The translations under genes were made by a program, and so were the position numbers. A DNA stretch of 64,000 bases from Pararge aegeria (taxonomy: Eukaryota; Arthropoda; Insecta; Lepidoptera; Nymphalidae): NCBI RefSeq assembly GCF_905163445.1, contig NC_053182.1, positions 5,766,001 through 5,830,000 of the forward strand, written 5' to 3'. Every line of letters begins with the position of its first letter. Within the stretch, counting starts at the first letter, position 1. Below the pieces are notes generated by a model, which did no database searches, was not told the origin of the DNA, and saw only the letters and a program-made list of their open reading frames with translations. Below are positions 34,735 through 46,000 of the stretch, piece after piece.

Positions 34735-35003
34735 CATATGAGGAAGTCTTGGATGTCAGCGCGAACTTTGGAAGACCCTCAAAAAGAAAAAAGTTGCTTA
34801 TCTAGGGCATGTGCTGCTGTATAACAGATACATGCTACTGCAACTGATAAAGATGGGCAAAGTTGCTGGAAAGAGACGCATCGGTCGCAAGAGGAAGTCT
34901 TGGTTTCGCAACATTAGAGAGTGGACTGGGATCGCGAGTGCAGCCCAGCTGTTTAGCCTCGCGAGTGAAAAGGAAAATTATCAAAACTGAAGGCCAACTT
35001 CAC
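34735..35003 (+). pseudogene. LINE ORF C-terminal remnant
   Basis: With small shifts it reads KKVAYLGHVLLYNRYMLLQL, then IKMGKVAGKRRIGRKRKSW, FRNIREWTGIASAAQLFSLA. This is the C-terminal form of a common lepidopteran non-LTR retrotransposon. Stops and frameshifts show it is dead. The clade is not determined. Confidence 0.7.
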
Positions 35004-35004
35004 A

Positions 35005-35160
35005 GGCATCTAAAGAAGAAGAACTCTTTATTTGTACACCATTATAAGGTTAGGGAAATAAAAGAAGAATATAAATACAAAGATGGAAGTAATACAAAAG
35101 GCGGTCTCATCGTTTGCTAGCGATCTCTGCCAGGTAACCTTGGGATAAGACATGAGCGAG
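35005..35160 (-). repeat. LINE 3' UTR fragment, same type as the 7262 element
   Basis: 'aagaagaactctttatttgt' then 'aaaggcggtctcatcgtttg' and 'agcgatctctgccaggtaac' parallel 7270-7400 ('aaaggcggccttattgctgc'). It abuts the plus-strand LINE remnant, so the two lie tail to tail. Confidence 0.6.
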
Positions 35161-36841
35161 AACGAACAGGTGGTGTAAAATAGTTATTCTAGGATGTGCT
35201 CCAGTTGACGGTCTTTTAATGTTTATCAATTATTTATTAGTGTTGTTATCACTATCAAATGTTTGTGGTTATTTCAACTAAACATATGTGTTGATTGCTC
35301 AATAAATAAAACATCAAAATACAATTTCCAAAAGGTGTTAAAAAATATTCCGTCGGCGATAGGATCAAAACGGATTTATCGAGCTACAGCCACAAAGCGC
35401 TTAGACCGAACGTTCGTTAACACTATAAGTCATACAAAAACTACGATATTCCTAATCTTGAGATAAACGCTTTTAAGAACCAAAATAATTGTTATTTTTT
35501 AAGAAAATTATCTACATTTTTTAATTCCATAAACTTCCTGATTGCGTGACAGTGCCAAAGTGCTGTAAAGTCGTAGTATTCATTAATTGGAACACGCCCA
35601 GGTTCAACGTGTCTCCTTAAATTGCTGTTTGGTTATTTATTTTTAAATATGTAGATTATTCTGTATCTTTAGCCACAGAATGAACTCTCCCTGATTCTAA
35701 AATGGCTTTATCTAAAAAGCTATAATTTTTATATAGTATGTATAGTAGTTAAGCCACAAATACTATTTGGTTTTTATTCTGTGATTTTTTAATCAAGTTC
35801 TTGATTTTAATTAAAGCAACGTAACATAACCAACCAGCATTAATCTGGTTAAAATAATAAAAGCTTTTTCAGCACAATGGAGGAAAAAGACTTGTTATCC
35901 TTACAATTTCAGAGCATAAAACCAATATTTTCATCGTTCTACCGAAATTTCAGATTGTACAATGTACATATAGCGAAAACAAATGCTTCCATACACTTTT
36001 ATGCAGATCGTTTGTTTGAGTTTGGTACCTGCATGGGCATACCGTGTATTGTATATATTAGTAGCTGTTGAAATCAATGGAGGTAGTTTTATAAAAACTT
36101 TAAAATAGATGTTTCTTTATTTTTAACGTAAAGCCTAAATACCAACAAAATTGAAGAATAACAAACTTTCGTAAAGACTCATATTTAACTAAAAAGTAAT
36201 TTAGAGTATAGTGCTCAAGTGCTCAAGAAATATTCGCAAATATTATAAAATTCAACTACTTGGACTTTAGTTAGTCTATCAGTTAGTCAAACTAAACCTT
36301 TTACAGTTTAACTGAGATTTCAATAAACATAACTAGCAGCAGCACTACCTACCTGGTCTAATGAGTTATTAGGTTATTTTGAAGCCAAATCCAAAAAATA
36401 AATTCATACAAAAAATTATCAAAAAAATAGTTTTTTATTATCTGGACAACCTAATGAGATCCGCGTATGACATATACTTAACAACCTAAATACGTACGAA
36501 CTATAAAATAATTATAAAAAAAAATGTAAAACCAATCGAGTGCGATCACATTATTCACAAACACTTTAGAAGAAAGAAAAAAATATATTCAAATTGGTAC
36601 TTTTAGGAAAATGATTATTGCACAATATATTATAAGCTCTTTAAAAGTATTATTTTTCTTATTTAATTCTCGCTTGATATTGGATCTCTTAAAATTTTGT
36701 GGTTAATGTTTTTATTTATGTATTTGTAACTAAGTTGTGGAAACTTCATTGGTTTTTGTGGTAAAAAAACGAAATTATTTTATGTGTAAAAGTATTGTTT
36801 GTCTCCCTGGAAAAGTTAAAAAATAAATATTTTTGTTACAG
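35161..36841. other. AT-rich end of the putative first intron
   Basis: No repeat family or exon was recognised. The open frames at 35263 and 35877 are short and AT-rich, without support. Confidence 0.45.
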
Positions 36842-37008
36842 CGTATTAGGTGACCCCCGGCATGAGGTCGGGGGAGGGCGAGGGCTCGGAACTGGCGGAG
36901 TTTGGCGCGCGCTGGCCGCCGCCCTACTCGCAGGGCTACGGCTGGCGCTCCGCCACGCCGCAGCATCCGCCCGCGCACCACCTCGCGAGACACTCGCGCT
37001 CGCAGCAG
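36842..37008 (+). CDS. dysc: First coding exon of the dysc-like gene (20 nt 5' UTR plus codons 1-49)
   Basis: The acceptor is a T-rich stretch ending in ttgttacag at 36841. The ATG at 36862 is chosen because a TAG lies in frame at 36847-36849 and no earlier ATG is open. The 49 codons begin MRSGEGEGSELAEFGARW and end HSRSQQ, exactly at the donor gtgagc (37009). The exon is strikingly GC-rich against its AT-rich flanks, and its third positions are nearly all G or C, as in a real exon. Open frames on the other strand here are shadows of this composition. The phase at the donor is 0, which matches the next exon. Confidence 0.78.
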
Positions 37009-40000
37009 GTGAGCCCACGATTACAACATTATCTTGACAAGTATCGTCGACGGCACTTTGATTTTCCCAATGATAATTCCCTTAAAAATAAACTTAAGCG
37101 TCTAAAGAAGCAAAGTGTATCAACAAAATTGATAACACAGTTTAAAGTATGTTATTAAATACCAATGTTATATACCATACAGAATAGGTGTGCAATAAAT
37201 TAAATTCGAGTTTTTTTGCTCACCAAGCCCTATAAATTAAAAAAATAAATAATGTTTATAAATTATATCGATAGCTTTAGAATAAGTTTTTTTTTTTAGT
37301 ATTGTTGTCTTATATTGGATAGAAGCAGGCGTTACTTTGCAGAAATCCATGATATATTATCAAAATTAAGCTTAATTTGCTGCTATATATATGCTTTACA
37401 TTTGGCGAAGTGAAAAATTCGCCAAATGTAAAGTCAACATCTCCTGAGGATGCTCCGGAGAAAGAGCTCCAGAAAGAGTTTAAGGATTGAAGAAATTATA
37501 AATTACACCACACAGATTCTCCTGCTTTTCGCGGAGTATAGCAAATTAAGCTTAATTTTGATAATATTGTTATCTTATGTAATATCCGGGCTGTTTTTTT
37601 TTATATTAATAATTGACGGAAGAAGAAAATTCTTCACCAGACGGTACCAGGGCCTATAAAAAGAGTAACACTTCGCAGGGCATGCAAGGAGCACGTCCTG
37701 CAACATGCCGCCCTGTGTCCACCAATTTGCGGCGTAGGTGTAAAGCTTCATTCCTGCAATGACAATGACAACCGCGCCTTTAAGACTGGAACACAGCATT
37801 GTTGCAATGCTGTGTTCCAGTCTTAAAGGCGTGTTTTGAAACTGTCAACAGCCAGTGTGTTAATAATAGAGATCAGTGTCAAATTCTCTGTGGACACATA
37901 AACTTCCCTCTGGCAAAGTTACGTCATCATCATATTATGAACCCATTACCAGCTCACAAAATTGCACGCGACTCCTCCCTGAATGAGAAGAGTTTAGGCC
38001 ATGGTCTAACACGAAGGGCCGACTTGTATTTTCATTCGCCTTTGAGCACGATATGGACAATTCTCAGACATGCAGATGTGTTCTTCACTGTTGAAGCAAG
38101 AGATATTAACTCAAAAAAATTATAGATGCGTGACGAGGATCGATCTCGGGCCCGGAAGGGAAGCCAAAGCCACTAGGCGTATCACTGTGAACCAAATTAC
38201 GAGCGATTACCCGATCTTACTTTTGTTTTCTTTATATTAAATGTAATTAAAATATCACTTGCTTCAACGGTGAAGGAAAACATCGTGAGGAAACCTGCAT
38301 GCCTGAGAGTTCTAAATAATGTTCTCAAAGATGTGCGGAGTCACCAATCCGCACTGGGCCAGCGTAGTAGACTACTGCCTTAACCGCTACTCATTGTGGG
38401 AAGACCCGTGCCCTGTATTGGATATGACGATGACCCGCTCTTAAGGAGGGTGTAATTATTATTGATCATAATAAAATGAAGTCTCTTTCCCTAAGGGGAA
38501 AGAAATTATTTTAAAAGTATGTTGGATACGACCAGTGGTTGCAGGACAACCGCCACACCAGCTACGAGGCGGAGGATGCGCGGGCGAGAGCGCGGGGCGG
38601 TGTATATTACTCGCCGCCCGGAACTTCTTACACCATAGTGGAAAGGCCGGCATCCTCTCATGGCCACCACGCGCCTTATTCGCAGCACCACTACCCGGGA
38701 AAACTCTCCCGAGCTCCTTACCTTGGTTCTTCTACTATAGCTAACAGTGCAGGTTCGTAGAAAAGCTTTTATAGTACGCGTGATATATAAGTTGGCCGGA
38801 CGGAATTAAAGCAAGAGTATTTAAAAATTAAATAAATATTAAAAATATACACCACATCGCCATCCAGCCCCAAAGTAAGCGTAGCTTGTATAATACAAGC
38901 TATGCGTACTAAGATAACTAATGAATATTTTTATGCATATATAAATAAATAAAATAAACAGAGAATCATCCAGACACGGAAAAATATTCATGTTTTACAC
39001 AGAAACTTTAGCCAGTTGTAGGAATCGAACCCACAGCCTATGGATTCAGATAGCAGGGTCACAAGTCACCCACTGCACCAATCGGGCGTCAACAGTAGTT
39101 ATTTTTTTAGTATATTTTTCAACTAGTAGTTAGCTCCAGACTTCAATCTCATCTCGTAGTAAGTGATGATGCAGTCTAAATCTAAGCGGGATAACCTATT
39201 AGGGGTAAAGGTGTTAAGCCTCATGAGCCTGTAATTACACTGGCAACCACGCCTTTCAGGCCGGATTAGGTATTTCATCAGTTTCTTGAAGGCACCATAC
39301 AATAAATCGCTTGATGTTTGCACAGATACAGTTTTTAGTAGTGTAAGATGGACATTTATTCGTACTTTCGGTGTAGTTCCCGGGAGCCACATTGTTTGCT
39401 CGACGGTGTTTTTTAAATGTTACTAGAAGTCCTGTTAAGTTATTCTACAACTAAGTCTTAATTTGAAGTTGAACAGAACTACAAATTGTGGGGAATAGTA
39501 AATAAAGATGTAGCGTTGTTAAACATTCGCTTAAAATGGAACAGGAAAATCTTTAAAGGAAAAAAGAGTGTAGGAACGTTACGGTGTTAACAAAACGTCG
39601 CCTCTACAAAAAGAGGAACACATTATACACTTTTCTAGACTCGTATTTGTGCTTCGTACGTATGCTGTAAAAACTTTTTCTCCTGAATAAAGGAAACACG
39701 AGTTTTATTAGATAAATACGGGGCCGAATGGGGTTAAGGTTCGTGGAAAAATATTACGAGTAAATTGGGTATGTTTATATGACCGTTTTACGTGCGGTAT
39801 TTTTATTTCTTTCTTCCGTGTAGGCGTTTCATATTTACTGCCTAAATAATAAGTACTTTCATTTATTTCAAATTTTGGTTATTAAATTACTTCGAGGAAA
39901 ATCTACAGTAAGTTTTTCTTGAAAAATGCGTAAAGGAGAAGCAAACTGTTAATCGAACTGTATATTTTAATAGATATAGCCTTCAGGTTGTATGAGGATG

Positions 40001-43000
40001 CTCATATAACCAGGTAATCCTTGGACAAACAAACAGACAAATATGAAAAAAAAGGGGGAATGGGTATGCTGTAGATCTAATCATCATATGAGATTAAGGC
40101 AGTTATTTTGAAATCTCAGTTTATCGTTTCATTGTTCAAATAATTTGCATTATTTGAACAACTATGTGAAAATATAGATAGGTATATATTATTTAATAAC
40201 GAAGTGCTAATTATTAGTCATTAGAATTCTAAAAATAGCGACGCATCAATATACAATGCGGGTGTGTAATACTTGCCGAGTCTTTAAAATACCCGACACC
40301 TGCCTTCCGGTATGTGCCGCAGTCGCTTTCAAATCGCGCCAACTATTATAGGTGTAAAAAAAGATACAGATAATAAAGAATGCATTTGAACAGGTGCAAC
40401 CAGTCTGCGCAACAGTACAAACCACCTGAGCGCAAATGGCAAGAAGAGGCCTATATCGCCAGAGCAAGTCCTCCGGTTGTTCGGCCAAGGGGGAGCGGCG
40501 GCGCTAGGAAAGGCTCTGCCTCCGTCACACCCGCCAGCACCCCTGCCAGCACCACTACCAGCTCCTCTCCCCGCTAGGCGGCACTCCCCAGCTAGCAGCC
40601 CGAGCAGTACGACTCATCATGTAAGTTTTATCGGTTAAGATTCATCACACTGGCTAAGCTGTAGCTTTTCAGCTCTAGATTTTCTCGCTCGCAATCGAAG
40701 AGTCGCTTTCGCACATCAAACTCAACGTCGAGTTAAAATGGACCTTATATCACTTGATTTAGAGTCGCAAAACTGGTACTTTCCGATTTTTATTTTACAA
40801 ACGTGTCATGTCAAAAGCCCGAGCTATAGATTTGTAGGCAAATTTGAGCTTAAGGTCAATTAGCACATAAGATTCATTTTACGCCGATGTTCAAGTGTGA
40901 AAATGACTTCTCGATTGCAAGCGAGCAAATCTTTTTCTAAGGTGTGGGCGAAGTGACGGCGGAGTTGTACTCCGCTCACACATAGCAGTGCGACTTTAAG
41001 AGCATGAGAAGTGAAAAAGTTAAATGTGCTAAATGTAGATAAGCGAGGCTCGAAAATAAAATATTCAAAGCAAAGTCAAAGTCAAAGTCAAAAATATCTT
41101 TATTCAAGTAGGCCCTTTTGGTGCGTACATATGAATTACACGGTAGTGAGATGATGGCGATAACCACATTCGTAAACTTAAAACTAAAGCTACGAGGGTT
41201 CTAAACGCGTCCTGGTCTAAGAAGAAGCCCACAAGAAACTTAGCCGGGTGTTTTTTTTTTGTTATTACCATCTCACAATGTCAACGCAACCTGGTTAGAG
41301 CAATAATTTACACCCAAGCTTTTTTATCGTTTACGTAGCCCTTTATACTATAATAGGACTTTTCTATAAGCTTACGTTTAATACAAACTTTTTAAGAGAC
41401 ATCTCCAAGATGTCAATTGGTAGTTTATTGTAGATTTGTATGCAATTTCCTTTAAACGAATTATAAATTTTATGTCACCTAGTATATTGCACTGCAAGTT
41501 TATTCTTACTTCTAATGTTTAAATTATTGCAGTCAAATTTTTTCTTAAATTTAGAAATGTTTTTATGAACGTACATTAAATTTTCAAATATGTACTGACT
41601 TTACACTGTCATTATTTTAAAATCTTTAAATTTATCTCTCAATGACTCTCTCGGAACCATTTTGTAGATAGAACGAAAAGCCCTCTTCTGCAGCACGAAA
41701 ATAGTGCTAATATCAGCAGCATTACCCCAAAGTAAAATTCCATATGACATAATGCTGTGAAAGTAACTAAAATATACCAGTCTAGCAGTTTCTACGTCGG
41801 TCATATGGCGTATCTTCTTTACCGCATAGACAGCAGAACTAAGCCTGTTCGATAAACTATTTACATGAGGGCCCCATTGAAGTTGAGAATCTAACGTTAT
41901 TCCTAGAAAAACTGTCGTATCCTCCAGTTTCAGTTCCTCATTATTAAGTAGTACAGTGGTTTTCACGTGTCAAGCCTTGCTGAAAAATCTAAGTAGTATT
42001 ACTACTAAAAAGAAACTAAGTAGTATTACTACTACATTTACGTAGATACATATTTATTTTATGTTCCAGGCTCACAATAAAAAATATTCATTCTTCCGTA
42101 ACTTCCAATAAAATCGTTGATCGGAAAATATTTTTCCGGGCACCACTCCTGAATTACGGAAGGGAGGATCATAAATGGGGATTTATCTGTTTAGGGTTCC
42201 GTACCTCAAAAGGAAAAAAAGGAAAAGGGTACAAAAAACGTTGGTATATTTCGAGTCTCTCAAGGATACTAATAGGGTACTAGAACTGTAAAATTTGGCA
42301 TGTAACATTATCTTATTCTGCAAACATACAAAAAAATCTGAATCTAAACATTTTAAATTAAATCTTAAAAATTTAAAAGTATATAATCAATTAAAGAGTT
42401 TCAGCAAGGCGACAAATTTTTTTTGAAGAGAAACTTCTTTAGAATCTTTGTGATTTGAAACTCGATTAAACGAAACTGCGTTACAACAAAGAAACAAACA
42501 CATAAATGTACAAGATTAATTTCGCGAGAGACGGAGATAGCATACACTACATGGTTTCAGTTACCGTGGAAACTGAATAATATGTAACTTAAGTAATATA
42601 ATTTATATTAAAGTATTAAATATTTTTTTTAAGCTTGGTACAAAAATAATTAACCTTATATGCTAATACGCTAAACCAATTTGAATCTATCGTAAGCTAT
42701 TTTTAGGAAGTGTCACTTCTGCTGTGCGAAATTGCACAGGTTTTCACACACTTACCTACAAATTCAAAACCTTCATTAACGCGAGCCAAGCTGTGGACAA
42801 AAGCTAGTTAATAATATGCCAATCCCATTAATATCGATTACTATATAAGAGATTTTTTGTAAATAAAAAATTACCGCCTTCGATAATCAATGTTTCATCA
42901 ACTTATAAGTACCTATGTACATTTTTGTATAAATCAAGCTTGAATACTATTTGCTTCAACCAGCTTTCAGTCGCGAAAAAAATTGTAACTACTACTAACT

Positions 43001-46000
43001 TTGATACAAAATTTGCGTTTACCCTAATACACTGAATACATCTGCGTTACCCTTTCGAACGTACAGGCTTGATGTTATGAATGAATCAATAAAGGAATAC
43101 ATTTTTTATTGTACAACACAGTATTTACAAAAATACAAATACAGCGTTAAGGAAGAATGTATTATTGGGTGGCCTTATCCCTATATCTCTTCCAAGCAAC
43201 CAAAGGATGATAAAAAATTAAGAAAATCTTCAGTACGAGTTATAAATACTTAAGGGTAGGCTTTATATAACTCTTACAATGTCTATTCTTAAGTTTTTTA
43301 TAACTCGCACTGGAGATTTTCTTCATTTTATATCATCTGCATACCATGTGCATACCCTCTATGCACGCCACTGACTATGTGGTGTGATTGCGTAAACAAT
43401 GCATACTTTACCGACTGCAGCAACAGCGGTTGAATCTCCGAAGTTCTTCACGAGGTCTTGGTATATAAAATTTAACAGGGACTACTTCGGTAAGCTTTTT
43501 AGAAATAAAAAAGAAGCCTGCAATTCCGCTTTTAAATGAAATTAACATACATAATAAAAAAAGTTAACACCCGAACCTCATTTTTTATGGTTAAAAAACA
43601 TTCCATTTCTTTGTAGCGACGGTAATGGCTTTCTAAAAATAGTTGGACGTGCGAACAGTACAGTGGTTCTGTAGGGGCCGTCATGTGTAAATAATTTGTG
43701 GCGACCTGCCTCAGTCGATATCACTAACTTATTCACGACCACTGCGACCAGCACTTACGAGAGATGTACGTGAATGCTACTCATCTACTAATAACTGTGT
43801 TTTTAGGAAATCATTTTCTGGAATTAAGAGTTAAGTGTTCCTTTCCCATGGGCTGGTTATAAATAATACGAGCACTCTTCGACTGTGGGAATATGTCAAA
43901 AGAACGTATTAACGCAAACCCAAGGTAAAATCAGTTAAAAAAAGGTTGAGGGTTAGATCAGCTCATGTCACTATATATAACCTTGTCATTGAATATTATA
44001 GAATGTCGCAATCGTCATAAAATTTATTAATTATAGAGATTTTCGAAAAACTTTGAAACTGATTTTTTTTTTGTATGTTAAATTTTTATTCATTTTGCTA
44101 TTATGAAGTTTGCCACTAGCTGGCGTAAAAGTCGAGAAGCGTGGATTATGTGACATATACTTACGACCAATCCAAATTATTATTTTTAAATAGTGGAAAC
44201 TACACAGACGTCAGACGTAAGCGTTACTTCCGTCAGAAAAAATTCTAAGTTACTCCCTAGTCGCGCCTAAAGAAGTTTTACTTTAAAAAGTTTTAATAAA
44301 GGCAAGAAAGATGCTGATTATGATTTTAATATTTTACTTAGTATGATTAACTAATGTTTTCCAAGGTCTCAACAGATATATAATACAATGCACGTATTAA
44401 GAAATATTTACTTTAATTTTAATATATATGTGTAAGCTGAAAACACCTTAGTGATCTCTATTTCACATTTAGAACACCTATTTTGACAGTTGCCAATGTT
44501 CTGACTGCGTTTCAGGCTGCGGTCTTTGGGTTCTTATTTTCTGAGATCTTGTTGACCCAAGTGTATCGGAAAAATGTTTTGCGGAATGCACAATGCGAGG
44601 TCAAAAAAGTAACATTTATTTTCTACTTCTAATATTACTATTATTTATTCCCGGGTATAAGTCGTATGTGCAACGTGAACCAAACCGTGCGGTGGACGCA
44701 TCCATATTCGTGAAATATTCGAATACGTACTTTATTCGATTAGCTGCATAAAACTTCTAAAACGGAAATAACGAATCTGTGATAGCACAGTGGGTAGGCG
44801 ACTTCACCTTCGGGGGGCCGAGTTCGAATCCCATCACGCACCTCTAGCTTTTCTAAGTTATGTGCGTTTTAAGTAATTAAAAATAGCACTTGCTTCAGCG
44901 GTGAAGGAGAACATCGTCAGGAAACCTGCATGCTTGAGAGTTCTACATAATATTCTCTAAGTTATGTGGAGTTCACCAATCCGCACTGGGCCAGCGTGGT
45001 GGACCTTAGTGGTAGTCCCAGTATAGTCCCCTCCCTATACTGGGAGGAGACCCGTGCTTTGTAGTGGGCCGGTAATGGGTCGATATGAGGATAATGAAGA
45101 TGATAGGTAAAAATATTGGATAAAGACAAGTTGGAATTGCGCTGAAATGGCTCTGTACCAAAGTACAATATGAAGCAGTACATATTATTCCGAAGATCCA
45201 GAAAAAATACTTGATGGTTGGATGGATAGATTAGATTTGATTGTCGGTTTCATATTTATATTTTATTCATCTACAAGTTAGCTTTTCACTGCAATCTTAC
45301 CTGGTGATAAAGGGTGTATGGCAGTTATATTTAACCCATACCGACTGACGTAATATGAAATACGTCAGTGCCCATACCTGTAATCGGTGTCTAGGCGGAA
45401 TCGTTCTGCGACGCTAAATAGCTTAGCAGCACTCATCGTCGGTAGGGTATACTAACCATTGCAGAAGTTGAAAAGTAGGATGGTACTAGCCAGGACTGAA
45501 ACCTCCCAACAGACAAAATGTTTCTGTCATTGGAGAGAATATATAATATATCCAATGCAGGATGTCAGGCCATCAATAGTAATCGTCAACTAAAGTTGTC
45601 TGTAAATGAACACGCTATGAAGAGAACAAGTAAATTAATAACGATCCAGTACTTAAATACATAAATTTATGGCTGCATGACGATAAAATACGGGGGCGTG
45701 TCTATCACAGGCTTGTCATGCCATGTGCTATAGTCGCACCGCAAAAACAAACGCCAGTTGTTGGCCAACTACTGTAGAACCAACTGCTACCAATATCGCG
45801 TAATATTTTTCAAACATAAATAATTCAGGAACAGTTTTGCTACAAAACGCGATATTAAGAATTTATGGATAAAGCTTAAAATCATAGAAGCGTCGCGTTC
45901 AGTTTCGATGGTTATTTAATCTGTGTATTTCGGCTTTATTTAAAATCACAGAAGTTTTCTTTATAGCACGATATTTAAACAGTGAAATAATAGAGTTATC

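Larger units (their letters stand above)
4612..36841 (+). other. dysc: Putative first (5' UTR) intron of the dysc-like gene
   Basis: GT at 4612 and AG at 36840-36841. No host exon was recognised inside. The interval is filled by LINE and SINE remnants listed separately and by AT-rich unique sequence. Confidence 0.4.
37009..38517 (+). other. dysc: Intron between coding exons 1 and 2
   Basis: GT-AG, 1.5 kb, phase 0. It is almost entirely repeats: a K-family element, a LINE-tail piece ending in a perfect hairpin, and two SINE-B copies in inverted orientation. Confidence 0.7.
38753..40393 (+). other. dysc: Intron between coding exons 2 and 3
   Basis: GT-AG, 1.6 kb, phase 1. It holds a SINE-A copy and one further repeat fragment up to about 39290. 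From 39300 to 40393 I see only AT-rich sequence and a 13-bp hairpin at 40132-40161. Confidence 0.7.

Noticed and set aside
34863..35120. 85-codon frame MLERDASVARGS... as a gene
   Set aside because: It is an off-frame reading of the LINE C-terminal remnant at 34735-35003.
36775..36993. Minus-strand open frames over the first coding exon, and similar ones at 36836, 38459, 38506 and 52326
   Set aside because: They are shadows of GC-rich plus-strand exons; no splice or start support.
40380..40577. 65-codon open frame MHLNRCNQSAQQYKPP... as the coding frame
   Set aside because: It disagrees with both splice phases and hits TAG inside the exon; the frame 40394-40620 fits on both sides.
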